64,000 nucleotides of DNA from Pseudoalteromonas holothuriae (lineage in GTDB: Bacteria; Pseudomonadota; Gammaproteobacteria; Enterobacterales; Alteromonadaceae). The translations under genes were made by a program, and so were the position numbers. Positions 45,608 through 55,678 of the stretch are shown in pieces (position 1 is the stretch's first letter; every line of letters starts with the position of its first letter). The notes below the pieces were generated by a model. It ran no database searches, was not told where the DNA came from, and saw only the letters and a list, made by a program, of their open reading frames with translations. The DNA lies in NCBI RefSeq assembly GCF_945859825.1, contig NZ_CAMAPC010000008.1, positions 124,001 through 188,000 of the forward strand, written 5' to 3'.

Positions 45608-45803
45608 AATTATCCTGTGGGTAAAGTAATCACTCTAGATGTAAAAACGGTATTTGACACTTTTATTGTTACTTTTTAATTTCAATTAGGTTAATTTTTA
45701 GTTTTATAAGAAAAGGAATATGTGTTTGTTGGTTGCGTTTAGGTCAGGTATCATTAGGTAACAATTTCGGCACAAATAAAAACGTAAAGAATAATCATAG
45801 ATT

Positions 45804-46625
45804 ATGAATAACATAAAAATAATAATGCTGGTGCTATTGTTTTGTATTTCAATACGCGCAGAGGCACAAACAGAGTACGAAAATAGTGATGAATTGTATT
45901 GGCAGCTTAGCTTAGGCGCATTTTGGGTTGATATGACTTTACCCAAGTTAAAAGGAGCTGACTCAAACCTTGGTGGTGTCAGTATTTTGGCTGATGCACG
46001 CATCGAATATAAAAATTTTTATTTTCGTGTTAACTCAGGTGATTTTTTTGGTGGTGCAGATATTGGTTATCAAGTTTGGAATGATGATCAACAAGGAGTT
46101 GATATTATATATGGTAATTATCAATTAGGATTTTCTCAAAATGGTTATTTCGATGATGATGACCCTGTTCCTGAGTTAAAGGGAATTAAAGAACGTCATC
46201 AAGATCAATCATTTGGCTTGTCATATTACCGCTCTATTGGCCAATACAACGCAGCAGTTGAGCTTGTCTATGATACTTTTGGTGATAGTGGAGGCTGGGT
46301 TATCCACGCTGAAGCAACTCGAAATTTTGAGTTACGAAATTGGGATGTATGGTTTAATTTTGGTGCTAATTATTACTCAGGTAAATTCATCGACTATTTT
46401 TATGGTGTTGATGTTGATGAACAGTCCACTCATTTGCCACCTTATGAAATTAATGGAGCCGTTTCAATTTTTGCACAAACACAAGCTAATTACCCAATAG
46501 CGGTTGATTGGGTATTCAGCGCTGGTGGCTCTGTGTTGGTAGGGTCTGCGAACGTAACGAAAAGCCCATTGATTGGCTCTCGTTTCGCAACAGCAGTCTT
46601 TGCTGGAGTGAAATATGTATTTTAA
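45804..46625 (+). CDS. MipA/OmpV-family outer membrane protein
   Basis: 273 residues, signal peptide (MNNIKIIMLVLLFCISIRAEA). The barrel-type sequence follows the MipA/OmpV order: LYWQLSLGAFWVDMTLPKLKG, ARIEYKNFYFRVNSG, GADIGYQVWN, then ERHQDQSFGLSYYRSIGQY, WVIHAEATRNFEL and the aromatic C-terminus FAGVKYVF. MipA scaffolds MltA and PBP1B in E. coli, but Alteromonadales members usually sit beside DUF3019 and a two-component system and may respond to cationic peptides. The DUF3019 gene follows with an 11 bp overlap; the two-component genes are absent here. Confidence 0.78.
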   Translation: MNNIKIIMLVLLFCISIRAEAQTEYENSDELYWQLSLGAFWVDMTLPKLKGADSNLGGVSILADARIEYKNFYFRVNSGDFFGGADIGYQVWNDDQQGVDIIYGNYQLGFSQNGYFDDDDPVPELKGIKERHQDQSFGLSYYRSIGQYNAAVELVYDTFGDSGGWVIHAEATRNFELRNWDVWFNFGANYYSGKFIDYFYGVDVDEQSTHLPPYEINGAVSIFAQTQANYPIAVDWVFSAGGSVLVGSANVTKSPLIGSRFATAVFAGVKYVF

Positions 46626-47019
46626 ATCAATATCTGCAAAGTGTTTGCTAGGAGCAGTTTTAGGTTTTGTGATGTCAGATTTACACGCTGAGGCACAGGT
46701 GCCAAGCCAAATTTTACATGTAACTCCAAATAAGTGTGTTGCACTACACCAAGGAAGAACTTGTTATACCGATGCGATATTCAAGATCAATACCCCGGCA
46801 ATAGGTGACTACTGCATTCGACAAAGTCAGTCTAAACAAATTTTACAGTGCTGGGCAAATACACAGTCTTTTACATATACACTTTACTTTGGTTCTTCAG
46901 ATAGCTTGAGTTATGAGTTAATTTCTCAAGCCTCTCATGATGTGTTAGCTGTGACGACGATTGATGTGAACTGGGTACATAAAGTACAAGTTAAAAAGCG
47001 TCGTTGGCGGTTATTCTAG
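46615..47019 (+). CDS. DUF3019-family exported protein
   Basis: 134 residues. Signal peptide ending near LHAEA, then LHVTPNKCVALHQGRTCYTD, GDYCIRQSQSKQILQCWANT and a basic tail KVQVKKRRWRLF. The four cysteines and the CVALHxGxxC order fit DUF3019. Likely periplasmic with disulfides. Translation is coupled to the MipA-like gene (GGAGTGAAAT before the ATG). Its stop codon touches the edge of the dispersed repeat at 47016. Function unknown. Confidence 0.75.
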   Translation: MYFKSISAKCLLGAVLGFVMSDLHAEAQVPSQILHVTPNKCVALHQGRTCYTDAIFKINTPAIGDYCIRQSQSKQILQCWANTQSFTYTLYFGSSDSLSYELISQASHDVLAVTTIDVNWVHKVQVKKRRWRLF

Positions 47020-47273
47020 GGGTTGCTGATCTTTGCTGTGTGTTTTTGCAGTAGTCATTCGGGTGTTTTCCCAAGGCAGAACCTGCGTCGCATAGTTATT
47101 CTATGTAAGCCAGGTGATAACGTAGAAAAAATGTCCGAATGACGCTACCAAAGGCTTCCAGTACTTTGTCATTCGCAACTAACATAAATTATTATGCTGC
47201 ATTGCTTATTTCGCGTAATGAAAGCCTTTGATTTGAAAAAATTCATACCTCAAAGAGCAACTGCCCCTAATAT
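47016..47273 (-). repeat. Dispersed structured repeat, copy 2
   Basis: Reverse-complement match to 16353-16608. GTCATTCGG (47054-47062) and CCGAATGAC (47135-47143) are perfect 9 bp inverted arms inside it. It starts at the stop codon of the DUF3019 gene and ends shortly before a terminator. Confidence 0.8.
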
Positions 47274-47289
47274 CGGCAAGTGCTTAAAT

Positions 47290-47336
47290 ACCACAAAACA
47301 ATAAAAGGCCTAATTTGGCCTTTATTGTTTTGTGGT
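47290..47336 (-). terminator. Long terminator hairpin overlapping the lipoprotein stop codon
   Basis: A ~20 bp stem (ACCACAAAACAATAAAAGGCC with GGCCTTTATTGTTTTGTGGT, one bulge) around a short loop. The lipoprotein stop (47322-47324) and its last codons are in the stem. Confidence 0.75.
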
Positions 47337-47840
47337 TTCGCATTGTTCAATGAGCATGCGTAAATGCTCTCCGATACTTTGACTCTTATTATAACTGTCT
47401 TGCATTAACTGTTTGGACTGCTGTTGTAATTCACTGAGTTCATAGTTACTCAATAAAGTACGTAAATAGTTAACGGTATCGGCACCTTGACGTAATAATT
47501 GTGGAATGCTTTCAAGGCTAATTTCTTGTTCACTCAAACTTTCAATAGTACTGGCAAAGTTTTCAAGACTAACCGAGTCTTGAAGAGCACCTTCTACAGC
47601 GATTAATGCCCCCATAGGATCACCTTCTAGCTGTGTTGCTACACAGGCCGCAACGCTACCACTTTTAGCTGTGGCTGAGATATTATCGAGTCCATGCTCC
47701 CGAATCGTTTCTATTGCGGTTTTTAATTCTTGGTGCTGAGATAAATACTGTGCTTCGATTTGGCTTTTTGAGCTCTCAAATACATCACACCCAGTAACAT
47801 TAAGGCACAGAAAAGAACTAAAAATTAATGCTTTTTGCAT
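47322..47840 (-). CDS. Predicted lipoprotein of unknown function
   Basis: 172 residues. Signal peptide with a plausible lipobox (NVTGC, Cys18). The mature part is helical and rich in Gln, Glu and Ser (QYLSQHQELKTAIETIREHG, then LSEQEISLESIPQLLRQG and LLSNYELSELQQQSKQLM), with Cys residues near the middle (VAACVATQ) and the end (IEQCETT) that could pair. AGGTG precedes the start. No recognised domain. It is 55 bp downstream of the globin-like gene on the same strand and may be cotranscribed. Confidence 0.72.
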   Translation of the reverse strand: MQKALIFSSFLCLNVTGCDVFESSKSQIEAQYLSQHQELKTAIETIREHGLDNISATAKSGSVAACVATQLEGDPMGALIAVEGALQDSVSLENFASTIESLSEQEISLESIPQLLRQGADTVNYLRTLLSNYELSELQQQSKQLMQDSYNKSQSIGEHLRMLIEQCETTKQ

Positions 47841-47895
47841 AGATACACCTAAATAATAATTTATATTTTTAGTGTACTTAATGGCGATGAATAAG

Positions 47896-48378
47896 TCACC
47901 TCAAGGTTGAGGTACGCTGCTGTTTGTGTGTTTTAAAATGGGCTAAAGACACGACATTATTTGAGCCAAATAGGACACTTTTTATTATGTTCGCAAAAAT
48001 GTGCAATGCTTTACGCCACGCGTTGCGCAAAGCCAAAGTAAATTGCGCACCAAGATGAAGCTGTAGTGTTGATATCATAGCATTACAAAGCACACTAATA
48101 TCCCTTTCATTTGGGTTGAGTGATGACAATTGACATGCGTGTAAACGTACAAACCCAGTTAGCTGTTCTTGCTGAGGTAGTAAGTAAAGTGCTTCTTGGA
48201 TAAATTGACTAACTCTATGTTCAACGCAAAGAAGTTGTTCATTATTTTGTGGTAACAGTAGTTGCATTTCATAGCGATTTAACTGAGTTTTTAGACTAAT
48301 GCAAAAACAATGAAAATTAGGTTGCAGTGTTGAAAATGACTGCGTCAATAACTGATATTGATAAGGAGAAATACTCAT
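47896..48378 (-). CDS. Small protein resembling a degenerate globin
   Basis: 160 residues, no signal peptide. LLTQSFSTLQPNFHCFCISL resembles globin helices A-B, and LQLHLGAQFTLALRNAWRKA with LHIFANII resembles helices G-H of bacterial haemoglobins (compare the LGDAFTPEVKAAWEKAY style). Where the proximal haem His is expected, the sequence reads LHACQLSSLNPNERD, with Cys or Gln at that position by my alignment, so haem binding is doubtful. It may be a non-haem globin-fold protein. GAGGCG lies before the ATG. Family call is tentative. Confidence 0.5.
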   Translation of the reverse strand: MSISPYQYQLLTQSFSTLQPNFHCFCISLKTQLNRYEMQLLLPQNNEQLLCVEHRVSQFIQEALYLLPQQEQLTGFVRLHACQLSSLNPNERDISVLCNAMISTLQLHLGAQFTLALRNAWRKALHIFANIIKSVLFGSNNVVSLAHFKTHKQQRTSTLR

Positions 48379-48714
48379 AATCGCCTCGTTGTCGATTAAG
48401 AGCGCATCCGTTTGCTCGAACTATATTAAAACAAGCAAAACTGCATACTTGCTACTGACTGCGCTAAGAACTATTTATAAATTGGCAGTGTTATACTTTT
48501 AATAATTATAGTGCGGATAAGCAAAGATGCGAGATGGTTGAATAAAATGTAGGAAAAAATTACTGCAAGTGAGATAAAGCTTACATTTCCTTTACATTTC
48601 TGGTTGACGTAACGCTGCAGACCAGTACTACATTTTTTTATGAGAAAATAACAGACGATAAGCAATAAATATTCATTATGCCATCTATTGGTGTGTATTT
48701 ATTTAACTCTATGG
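48379..48714. other. Intergenic gap before the initiator tRNA
   Basis: About 335 AT-rich bases between the globin-like gene start and the tRNA promoter. No gene, hairpin or repeat that I can support. Confidence 0.5.
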
Positions 48715-48743
48715 TTGCTTATTAATGGAACTGTCCTTATAAT
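48715..48743 (+). promoter_or_regulatory. Sigma-70 promoter of the metY operon
   Basis: TTGCTT, exactly 17 bp, TATAAT. Transcription should start near 48750, about 33 bp before the tRNA. It is the strongest promoter match in the window. Confidence 0.8.
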
Positions 48744-48757
48744 ACAGCGCATATTTT

Positions 48758-48773
48758 GCAGTGCATGCACTGC
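48758..48773. repeat. Perfect palindrome between promoter and tRNA
   Basis: GCAGTGCATGCACTGC, 16 bp, 9 bp before the tRNA 5' end and just after the expected transcription start. Confidence 0.6.
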
Positions 48774-48782
48774 TATTATTGG

Positions 48783-48859
<77 letters not shown>

Positions 48860-48999
48860 AATCTGGAGTAGCGTGCTATTCCTTTATGGTTTCGCGCATT
48901 CATTGTAATGCGCGTTTTGCGTTTAAGCATCAGCTTATTTTGCTGCAGTCTTACGCAACCAAGCAAGGCCTTTGGCCACACAGTTTTGCTTTAGGTGTG

Positions 49000-49022
49000 A
49001 CGCCCCGCTTGGTTCGGGGCGT
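49000..49022 (+). terminator. Hairpin between tRNA and rimP
   Basis: ACGCCCCG, loop CTTGGTT, CGGGGCGT: perfect 8 bp GC-rich stem followed by TGTTGT. It lies where E. coli has terminators between metY and rimP and probably releases the tRNA precursor while allowing some read-through. Confidence 0.65.
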
Positions 49023-49120
49023 TGTTGTATCTGCAGCTTAGGTTTCTAGCCCAAGCTTTGGTATGAAACAACTAAGTTATTGGGGCTAAGGCCCTTTTTT
49101 TGTTTGTATGGAGGAATTTT

Positions 49121-49576
49121 GTGACAAAACTCGAGCAAGAATTGACAGCAATGTTGGAACCTGCGGTTGAAGCACTGGGGTTTGAATTATTGGGTCTTGA
49201 GTTTGTGCAAGCTGGTCGTCACTCTACGTTACGCGTTTATATTGAGCACGAAAATGGGATCACTGTAGATAACTGTGCAGATGCAAGTCGACAAGTCAGT
49301 GCAATTTTAGATGTCGAAGACCCGATTACAAACGAATATGATTTGGAAGTGTCTTCACCTGGTGTTGATAGGCCGCTTTTTAAACCGGCACATTATGAGC
49401 TGGCGCAAGGGGAAGAAGTGCGCGTACGTACAAAGCTTCCGCAAGATGGACGTCGTAACTTTAAAGGCGACTTAGTTGCTGTAAGTGGTGACATGATCAC
49501 AGTTAACGTCGATAGTGTTGAGTATCTAATCATGCTTAGCAACATTGAGCGTGCAAACATTATCGCAAAGTTTTAA
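49121..49576 (+). CDS. rimP: Ribosome maturation factor RimP
   Basis: Needed for 30S subunit maturation. The GTG at 49121 is chosen: GGAGGAATTTT stands before it, and the product begins MTKLEQELTAMLEPAVEALG like E. coli RimP. FELLGLEFVQAGRHSTLRVY, VDNCADASRQVSAILDVEDP and YDLEVSSPGVDRPLF (family signature) follow, then an SH3-like C-terminal domain ending IERANIIAKF. Its 151 residues are normal. First protein gene of the operon. Confidence 0.96.
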   Translation: MTKLEQELTAMLEPAVEALGFELLGLEFVQAGRHSTLRVYIEHENGITVDNCADASRQVSAILDVEDPITNEYDLEVSSPGVDRPLFKPAHYELAQGEEVRVRTKLPQDGRRNFKGDLVAVSGDMITVNVDSVEYLIMLSNIERANIIAKF

Positions 49577-49616
49577 ATATTAAGTGCGAAGGACAAGGGC
49601 AAGCGAGGCATTACCT

Positions 49617-51119
49617 ATGGCAAAAGAGATATTATTGGTGGCAGAAGCCGTTTCCAATGAGAAGGCAGTCCCAAGAGAAAAAATTTTTGAGGCATTAGAG
49701 TTCGCACTAGCGACTGCAACAAAGAAAAAGCACACTGGCGACATTGAAGTTCGCGTTGCAATTGACCGTAAAACCGGTGAATACGACACCTTTCGTCGTT
49801 GGATGGTAGTGAACCCACAAGAAGACGGTTCGTTAGAAAACCCATATGCAGAAATTACTCATGAAGCTGCTCAAGTTGAAGAGCCTGAAATTCAGCTTGG
49901 TGACTACGTAGAAGAACAAATTGAATCGATTAAATTTGACCGTATCACCACACAAATGGCCAAGCAAGTTATCGTACAAAAAGTACGTGAAGCAGAACGT
50001 GCATTAGTGGTTGAAGCTTATAAAGATCAACAAGGTGAACTTGTGACTGGTGTGGTTAAAAAAGCCACGCGTGATGCAATTGTTATTGACTTAGGAAATA
50101 ATGCTGAAGCGGTTATTTATCGTGAAGATATGCTGCCACGTGAAAGCTTCAGACCGGGTGATAGAGTACGTGGTTTGTTATATGATGTTAAACCCGAAGC
50201 GCGTGGTGCCCAATTATTCGTAACACGTTCTAAGCCAGAAATGCTGATGGAATTGTTCCGCATTGAGGTGCCAGAAATTGGTGAAGAGATGATTGAGCTA
50301 CGCGGTGCTGCCCGTGACCCAGGTTCTCGTGCTAAAATTGCGGTAAAGTCTAACGACAAACGTATAGACCCAGTCGGCGCATGTGTAGGTATGCGAGGTG
50401 CTCGTGTTCAGGCTGTCTCTACCGAGCTTGGTGGTGAGCGCGTAGATATCGTGCTTTATGATGATAACCCTGCTCAGTTCGTGATTAATGCAATGGCACC
50501 GGCTGAAGTGGCTTCAATCGTCATGGATGAAGATTCACGCTCAATGGATATTGCTGTAGAAGCAGATAACCTTGCACAAGCAATCGGTCGTAATGGTCAA
50601 AATATTCGTCTAGCTAGCCAGTTAACTGGCTGGGAACTAAACGTTATGACAGTCGAAGACATGGAAGCCAAAAATGCTGAAGAGTCTGACAAGTTAGTAA
50701 ACTTATTTACTGAAAACCTAGACATTGATGATGACTTTGCAACGATACTTATTAACGAAGGTTTCTCTACGTTAGAAGAAGTTGCTTATGTTCCTGTTGC
50801 TGAGTTTTTAGAGATTAACGGTTTAGACGAAGATACGGTTGAAGAGCTTCGTAACCGTGCTAAAGATGCACTAACAACAAAAGCATTGAAAACAGAAGAA
50901 AGTTTAGAAGATGCAGAGCCTGCAGAAGACCTATTGGCTTTGGAAGGGTTAGAGCGCCACCTTGCATTTGTGATGGCAAGTAAAGGCGTTGTGACGCTTG
51001 AAGACTTAGCCGAACAAGGTATTGATGAGCTAGTAGAAATAACAGAAATATCAGAGCAAGAAGCTGGGCAGCTTATTATGGCTGCACGTAATATTTGTTG
51101 GTTTGGTGAAGACGCATAA
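49617..51119 (+). CDS. nusA: Transcription termination/antitermination factor NusA
   Basis: Binds RNA polymerase and modulates pausing, termination and antitermination. The ATG at 49617 gives [20 protein letters not shown], the family start. Domains: N-terminal polymerase-binding (1-125), S1 (~135-200, [16 protein letters not shown]), KH1-KH2 (~205-345, with [28 protein letters not shown] and [14 protein letters not shown]), then two acidic repeats (~360-500) as in E. coli NusA. 500 residues. Confidence 0.97.
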   Translation: MAKEILLVAEAVSNEKAVPREKIFEALEFALATATKKKHTGDIEVRVAIDRKTGEYDTFRRWMVVNPQEDGSLENPYAEITHEAAQVEEPEIQLGDYVEEQIESIKFDRITTQMAKQVIVQKVREAERALVVEAYKDQQGELVTGVVKKATRDAIVIDLGNNAEAVIYREDMLPRESFRPGDRVRGLLYDVKPEARGAQLFVTRSKPEMLMELFRIEVPEIGEEMIELRGAARDPGSRAKIAVKSNDKRIDPVGACVGMRGARVQAVSTELGGERVDIVLYDDNPAQFVINAMAPAEVASIVMDEDSRSMDIAVEADNLAQAIGRNGQNIRLASQLTGWELNVMTVEDMEAKNAEESDKLVNLFTENLDIDDDFATILINEGFSTLEEVAYVPVAEFLEINGLDEDTVEELRNRAKDALTTKALKTEESLEDAEPAEDLLALEGLERHLAFVMASKGVVTLEDLAEQGIDELVEITEISEQEAGQLIMAARNICWFGEDA

Positions 51120-51144
51120 TTTATTAACGGAGGTAACACACACT

Positions 51145-53793
51145 ATGGCAGAAGTGAGCATTGAGAAACTAGCCGAGACTATTGATACAACTGTTGATAA
51201 ATTGCTGCAGCAGTTGAATGATGCAGGGATCACCAAAGGCAAAGATGACAGCGTAACTGAACCTGAAAAAGCACAGCTACTTGATCACCTAAGCAAGCAA
51301 CATGGTGGTAAGGGAGCTGAAGGCCCGGATCGTATGACTTTACAACGTAAAAGTAAAAGTACGTTGAGTGTAAAAGGCTCTACAGGTAAAGAAAAATCAG
51401 TTTCTGTTGAGGTGCGTAAAAAGCGTACCTATGTTAAAAAGAGTTCAATTGACCAGCAAAAAGAGCAAGAGCGTTTAGCTGAAGAAGAAGCTGCACGCAA
51501 AGAAGCTGAGCAAAAAGCGCAACAAGCCGCTGAGCAAAAAGCGAAAGAAGAAGCCGAACGTAAAGCAAAAGAAGAAGCTGAGCGTAAGGCCAAAGAGGAA
51601 GCTAAGCGTAAGGCACAAGCCCAACGCAAAGCTAACGAACCGCAAGACAAAAAAGTGGATAATGCACAAGTTGAAAAAGACCGCATTGAAGCTGAGCGTC
51701 TGCAAAAAGAAGCAGAAGAGGCAGCATTGAGAAAAGCTGAAGAAGAAGCGAAGCGCCAAGCTGAAGAGGCGCGTAAACTAGCTGAAGAAAATGAAGCTCG
51801 TTGGAAAAAAGAAGAAGAGGAACGCCGTAAACGTGAAGAAACGGCTGACCATCACTTAACGACCTCAACTTATGCACGAGAAGCAGAAGATGAGTCAGAT
51901 GCACGTGAAGAGAAAAGTGCTCGTCGTAAGAAGAAAAAGAAAGCGCCAGTTAAAGCCGAAGCGCCAGCAAGAGGCCGCAAAGGTAAACTTAAAGCGCCAA
52001 CTTCATTGCAGCATGGTTTCCAAAAACCAGTGACGGATGTGAAGCAAGAAGTGCGTATTAGCGAAACCATTACAGTTGCAGAGCTTGCATCTCGTATGGC
52101 CGTTAAGGGTGCTGAAGTTGTAAAAACAATGATGAAAATGGGCGATATGGTTACGATTAACCAAGTTGTCGACCAAGAAACCGCTCAGTTAGTTGCTGAA
52201 GAAATGGGTCACAAAGTTGTTCTAGTTAAAGAAAATGAGCTAGAAGTGCAAGTGTTAAATGACCGCTCTGAAATTGATTCAACTGAATCGCGCGCACCAG
52301 TAGTGACAGTAATGGGTCACGTTGACCATGGTAAAACCTCTACCCTTGACTATATCCGTAGTGCAAAAGTTGCATCGGGTGAAGCGGGTGGTATTACTCA
52401 GCACATTGGTGCATACCATGTTGAGACAGAAGGTGGCATGATCACTTTCCTAGATACTCCTGGACACGCAGCGTTTACTTCAATGCGTGCTCGTGGTGCT
52501 AAAGCGACAGATATCGTTATCCTTGTGGTAGCAGCAGATGATGGTGTAATGCCTCAAACTAAAGAAGCGGTACAGCACGCGAAAGCGGCAGGTGTACCTC
52601 TGATTGTTGCTGTTAATAAAATGGATAAAGAAGGTGCTGATCCAGACCGAGTTAAGAACGAGTTGGCTCAACTTGACGTTATTCCTGAAGAGTGGGGCGG
52701 TGACGTACAGTTTGTTCATATCTCTGCAAAAGCGGGGACAGGTGTTGACGCATTACTTGAAGCTGTATTGATGCAAGCAGAGCTATTAGAGCTTACTGCA
52801 CCAACACAGGGCTCGGCTGCTGGTGTTGTTATCGAGTCTCGTCTAGACAAAGGCCGTGGTCCTGTTGCAACAGTACTTGTACAATCAGGTCAGTTAAGTC
52901 AAGGTGATATCGTACTGTGTGGTCTTGAGTATGGCCGTGTTCGTGCTATGCGCGATGAAAATGGTAAAGATATTAAAACGGCAGGTCCTTCAATTCCAGT
53001 TGAGATTTTAGGTCTATCTGGTGTACCAGCTGCTGGTGATGAAGCGACAGTTGTTAAAGATGAGCGTAAAGCGCGTGAAGTAGCACTATATCGTCAAGGT
53101 AAGTTCCGTGATGTTAAGCTTGCTCGCCAGCAAAAAGCGAAGCTAGAGAACATGTTTACTAATATGACCGAAGGTGATGTATCTGAAGTTAATATCGTAC
53201 TCAAAGCAGACGTTCAAGGTTCTATTGAGGCGATCGCTGACTCACTTACTAAGCTTTCTACTGATGAAGTTAAGGTTAAGATTGTAGGGTCTGGTGTGGG
53301 TGGTATCACTGAAACTGACGCTACACTTGCTGCGGCTTCAAATGCTATCATTGTAGGCTTCAACGTACGTGCTGATGCTTCAGCGCGTAAAGTAGTTGAA
53401 TCTGAAAATCTAGATTTACGTTATTACAGCGTTATCTATAGCCTAATTGAAGAAGTTAAGCAGGCGATGTCAGGTATGCTTGCACCTGAGTTTAAACAGG
53501 AAATCATTGGCCTTGCTGAAGTTCGTGATGTATTTAAATCACCAAAAATTGGCGCTATTGCAGGTTGTATGGTTACTGAAGGTATCGTTAAGCGTAGTGC
53601 GCCAATCCGCGTACTTCGTGACAACGTAGTAATCTACGAAGGTGAGCTTGAATCATTACGTCGCTTTAAAGATGATGTGCAAGAAGTACGTAATGGTATG
53701 GAATGTGGTATCGGTGTTAAGAATTATAATGATGTTAAAGTTGGAGACCAAATCGAAGTATTCGAAACGGTCGAAGTACAACGTTCATTGTAA
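51145..53793 (+). CDS. infB: Translation initiation factor IF-2
   Basis: GTPase that places initiator tRNA on the 30S subunit. ATG at 51145 with GGAGG upstream gives [20 protein letters not shown] (IF2N domain). Residues ~90-270 form a long charged helix of [12 protein letters not shown] repeats. A second IF2N unit follows ([20 protein letters not shown]). G domain: GHVDHGKTS (391-399), [17 protein letters not shown]. Domains II-IV follow to a C-terminal [13 protein letters not shown]. 882 residues, normal for gammaproteobacteria. Internal in-frame starts that give shorter IF2 forms in E. coli were not resolved. Confidence 0.98.
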   Translation: MAEVSIEKLAETIDTTVDKLLQQLNDAGITKGKDDSVTEPEKAQLLDHLSKQHGGKGAEGPDRMTLQRKSKSTLSVKGSTGKEKSVSVEVRKKRTYVKKSSIDQQKEQERLAEEEAARKEAEQKAQQAAEQKAKEEAERKAKEEAERKAKEEAKRKAQAQRKANEPQDKKVDNAQVEKDRIEAERLQKEAEEAALRKAEEEAKRQAEEARKLAEENEARWKKEEEERRKREETADHHLTTSTYAREAEDESDAREEKSARRKKKKKAPVKAEAPARGRKGKLKAPTSLQHGFQKPVTDVKQEVRISETITVAELASRMAVKGAEVVKTMMKMGDMVTINQVVDQETAQLVAEEMGHKVVLVKENELEVQVLNDRSEIDSTESRAPVVTVMGHVDHGKTSTLDYIRSAKVASGEAGGITQHIGAYHVETEGGMITFLDTPGHAAFTSMRARGAKATDIVILVVAADDGVMPQTKEAVQHAKAAGVPLIVAVNKMDKEGADPDRVKNELAQLDVIPEEWGGDVQFVHISAKAGTGVDALLEAVLMQAELLELTAPTQGSAAGVVIESRLDKGRGPVATVLVQSGQLSQGDIVLCGLEYGRVRAMRDENGKDIKTAGPSIPVEILGLSGVPAAGDEATVVKDERKAREVALYRQGKFRDVKLARQQKAKLENMFTNMTEGDVSEVNIVLKADVQGSIEAIADSLTKLSTDEVKVKIVGSGVGGITETDATLAAASNAIIVGFNVRADASARKVVESENLDLRYYSVIYSLIEEVKQAMSGMLAPEFKQEIIGLAEVRDVFKSPKIGAIAGCMVTEGIVKRSAPIRVLRDNVVIYEGELESLRRFKDDVQEVRNGMECGIGVKNYNDVKVGDQIEVFETVEVQRSL

Positions 53794-53815
53794 ATATATA
53801 CTGATATAATGATTT

Positions 53816-53839
53816 AAATGGGGGCTAATGCCCCCATTT
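53816..53839 (+). terminator. Hairpin between infB and rbfA
   Basis: AAATGGGGGC, TAAT loop, GCCCCCATTT: perfect 10 bp stem. Only a short T stretch follows, so it may act as a partial terminator or RNA stability element within the operon. Confidence 0.6.
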
Positions 53840-53903
53840 GTCTATTGTGTTTAAATAAAACTTGTTATTATTTTTCAATAAGTTAATTTTATAAGTGGTG
53901 AAA

Positions 53904-54302
53904 ATGAGAGAATTTTCTCGCACAGACAGAGTCGCTCAGCAAATTCAAAAAGAAATTGCGGTTATTCTCCAACGCGAAATTAAAGACCCCCGTTTGGGCT
54001 TTGTGACGGTATCAGCTGTAGAAGTCTCTAGGGATTTATCTTACGCAAAAATCTTTATCACGGTACTTAATACGACCGATGAAGACAAAACTAAGCAAAG
54101 TGTTGCTATTTTAAACGATGCAACAGGCTACATTCGCTCCGTTTTAGGTAAAAGAATTCGTGCGCGTATCATGCCTGAGTTGCGTTTTGTGGTTGACAAC
54201 TCGTTGCTAGAAGGTATGCGAATTTCTAACTTAGTCGACTCGGTTATTCGTGAAGACAACGAAAAACGTGGTCCTGAGTCATCGGAAGATGAGCAAGAAT
54301 AA
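53904..54302 (+). CDS. rbfA: 30S ribosome-binding factor RbfA
   Basis: Cold-shock-linked factor for 16S rRNA 5' end maturation. ATG at 53904 gives [20 protein letters not shown], then [20 protein letters not shown] (family signature), [12 protein letters not shown], and [20 protein letters not shown]-type fold and 132 residues. The stop overlaps the truB start by one base. Confidence 0.97.
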   Translation: MREFSRTDRVAQQIQKEIAVILQREIKDPRLGFVTVSAVEVSRDLSYAKIFITVLNTTDEDKTKQSVAILNDATGYIRSVLGKRIRARIMPELRFVVDNSLLEGMRISNLVDSVIREDNEKRGPESSEDEQE

Positions 54303-55237
54303 TGGCAAGGCGTTCTAAAGGCCGTCCGGTTGACGGTATTATATTACTGCATAAACCCGAAGGTATCTCTTCAAATAAAGCGCTACAGCAAGCCAAAGGT
54401 ATTTATTTTGCACAAAAAGCGGGTCATACCGGTGCATTAGATCCGTTGGCAACTGGCATGTTACCCATTTGTTTTGGTGAAGCGACCAAGTTTACTCAGT
54501 TTTTATTAGATACCGATAAAACGTATGTTGTACGTGCTAAATTAGGTGAACGGACCACAACATCAGATTCTGATGGTGAAGTGGTTGAAATAAGACCTGT
54601 GAATGTTGAAAAATCAGCATTACACAGTGCTGTTGAAAGTTTTTTAGGTGAATCGGATCAGTATCCATCAATGTATTCTGCCTTGAAGTACCAAGGGCAA
54701 CCATTGTACAAATATGCCCGAGAAGGTATTGAAGTACCAAGAAAGTGCCGCAAAATCAATGTGTATAGCTTGACGCTTGACGAATACGATGCTGAAAATG
54801 AAGAAATTCAAATGACAGCACATGTGTCTAAAGGCACCTATATTCGAACTATTGTTGACGACTTAGGTGAAAAGCTTGGGTGTGGCGCGCATGTTATTAT
54901 GCTACATCGTTCAAAAGTAGGCCATTATCCAAGTGAGAAAATGGTAACAATTGAGCAACTTGAAGAAAAACTGCAACAAGCAAAGACAGAAGGCTTAGAG
55001 CCTTCAACATATCTTGATGATTTACTGTTGCCAATGGACACCGCATTAGTGGATTTACCCGTCATTGAGATAACGCAAGAGCAAGGTAAAGCATTTAGTC
55101 ATGGTCAAGTTGTGGTGTGTGGGGAAGTACCTGACGGTATCATTAAAGTCATAGCAGATCATAAATTTATTGGTATAGGTGAGCGTAATATCGATGGCCA
55201 TTTAAAAGCAAAGCGAGCCTTAGCAACCAATCAATAA
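54302..55237 (+). CDS. truB: tRNA pseudouridine-55 synthase TruB
   Basis: Makes pseudouridine 55 in the T loop of tRNAs. GIILLHKPEGISSNKAL, then the catalytic block AGHTGALDPLATGMLPICFG with Asp in GALDPLA, and KTYVVRAKLGERTTTSDSDG. VSKGTYIRTIVDDLGEKLGC is the second family signature; a C-terminal PUA-like domain (~250-311) closes the protein. 311 residues. Translationally coupled to rbfA. Confidence 0.97.
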   Translation: MARRSKGRPVDGIILLHKPEGISSNKALQQAKGIYFAQKAGHTGALDPLATGMLPICFGEATKFTQFLLDTDKTYVVRAKLGERTTTSDSDGEVVEIRPVNVEKSALHSAVESFLGESDQYPSMYSALKYQGQPLYKYAREGIEVPRKCRKINVYSLTLDEYDAENEEIQMTAHVSKGTYIRTIVDDLGEKLGCGAHVIMLHRSKVGHYPSEKMVTIEQLEEKLQQAKTEGLEPSTYLDDLLLPMDTALVDLPVIEITQEQGKAFSHGQVVVCGEVPDGIIKVIADHKFIGIGERNIDGHLKAKRALATNQ

Positions 55238-55345
55238 CTTTTACTAGTTTCAGGCGCTGATTGTTGATACAATGCGCGCCGCTTACTCGCTTTGGCTGAA
55301 TTAGTGATCGGCTAAAGCACAATTTAAATTTATTTTGGAGTTATT

Positions 55346-55615
55346 ATGTCACTAAGCAATCAAGAAAAAGCAGAAATCGTAGCAAAATTCGCACGTGCTG
55401 AAGGCGACACTGGTTCACCTGAAGTGCAAGTTGCACTTTTGACGAATGATATCAATAAGCTACAAGGTCACTTTGCTAACCACAAGCATGACTTCCACTC
55501 TCGTCGTGGTCTTCTTCGCAAAGTTAGCCAACGTCGTAACTTACTTGATTACCTTAAAGGTAAAAGCGTTGAGCGTTACTCAGCACTAATCAAAGAACTT
55601 GGCCTACGTCGCTAA
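55346..55615 (+). CDS. rpsO: 30S ribosomal protein S15
   Basis: 89 residues, all helical. [20 protein letters not shown], then [40 protein letters not shown] (S15 signature) and [12 protein letters not shown]. Primary 16S rRNA-binding protein. GGAG stands 6 bp before the ATG. A ~108 nt leader precedes it; E. coli rpsO autoregulates through a leader pseudoknot, which I could not confirm here. Confidence 0.98.
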   Translation: MSLSNQEKAEIVAKFARAEGDTGSPEVQVALLTNDINKLQGHFANHKHDFHSRRGLLRKVSQRRNLLDYLKGKSVERYSALIKELGLRR

Positions 55616-55650
55616 TAATTTGATTACTTGTTGGCTTTTTAGCCAACATC

Positions 55651-55678
55651 AAAAAAGGGGCCTAATCGCCCCTTTTTT
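55651..55678 (+). terminator. Terminator after rpsO
   Basis: AAAAAAGGGGC, CTAATC loop, GCCCCTTTTTT, followed by further T. A smaller hairpin (TGTTGGCT with AGCCAACA, near 55629-55648) stands just before it. Confidence 0.88.

Noticed and set aside
48471..48665. 64-residue minus-strand open frame before the tRNA promoter
   Set aside because: AT-rich, no ribosome site, no family resemblance.
49078..49095. GGGC-TAAG-GCCC followed by a T run just before rimP, as a second terminator
   Set aside because: The stem is only four base pairs; the stronger hairpin at 49000-49022 is reported instead.
51429..51904. Several Ala/Ser/Phe/Leu-rich minus-strand open frames
   Set aside because: Shadows of the repetitive [12 protein letters not shown] linker of infB on the plus strand.
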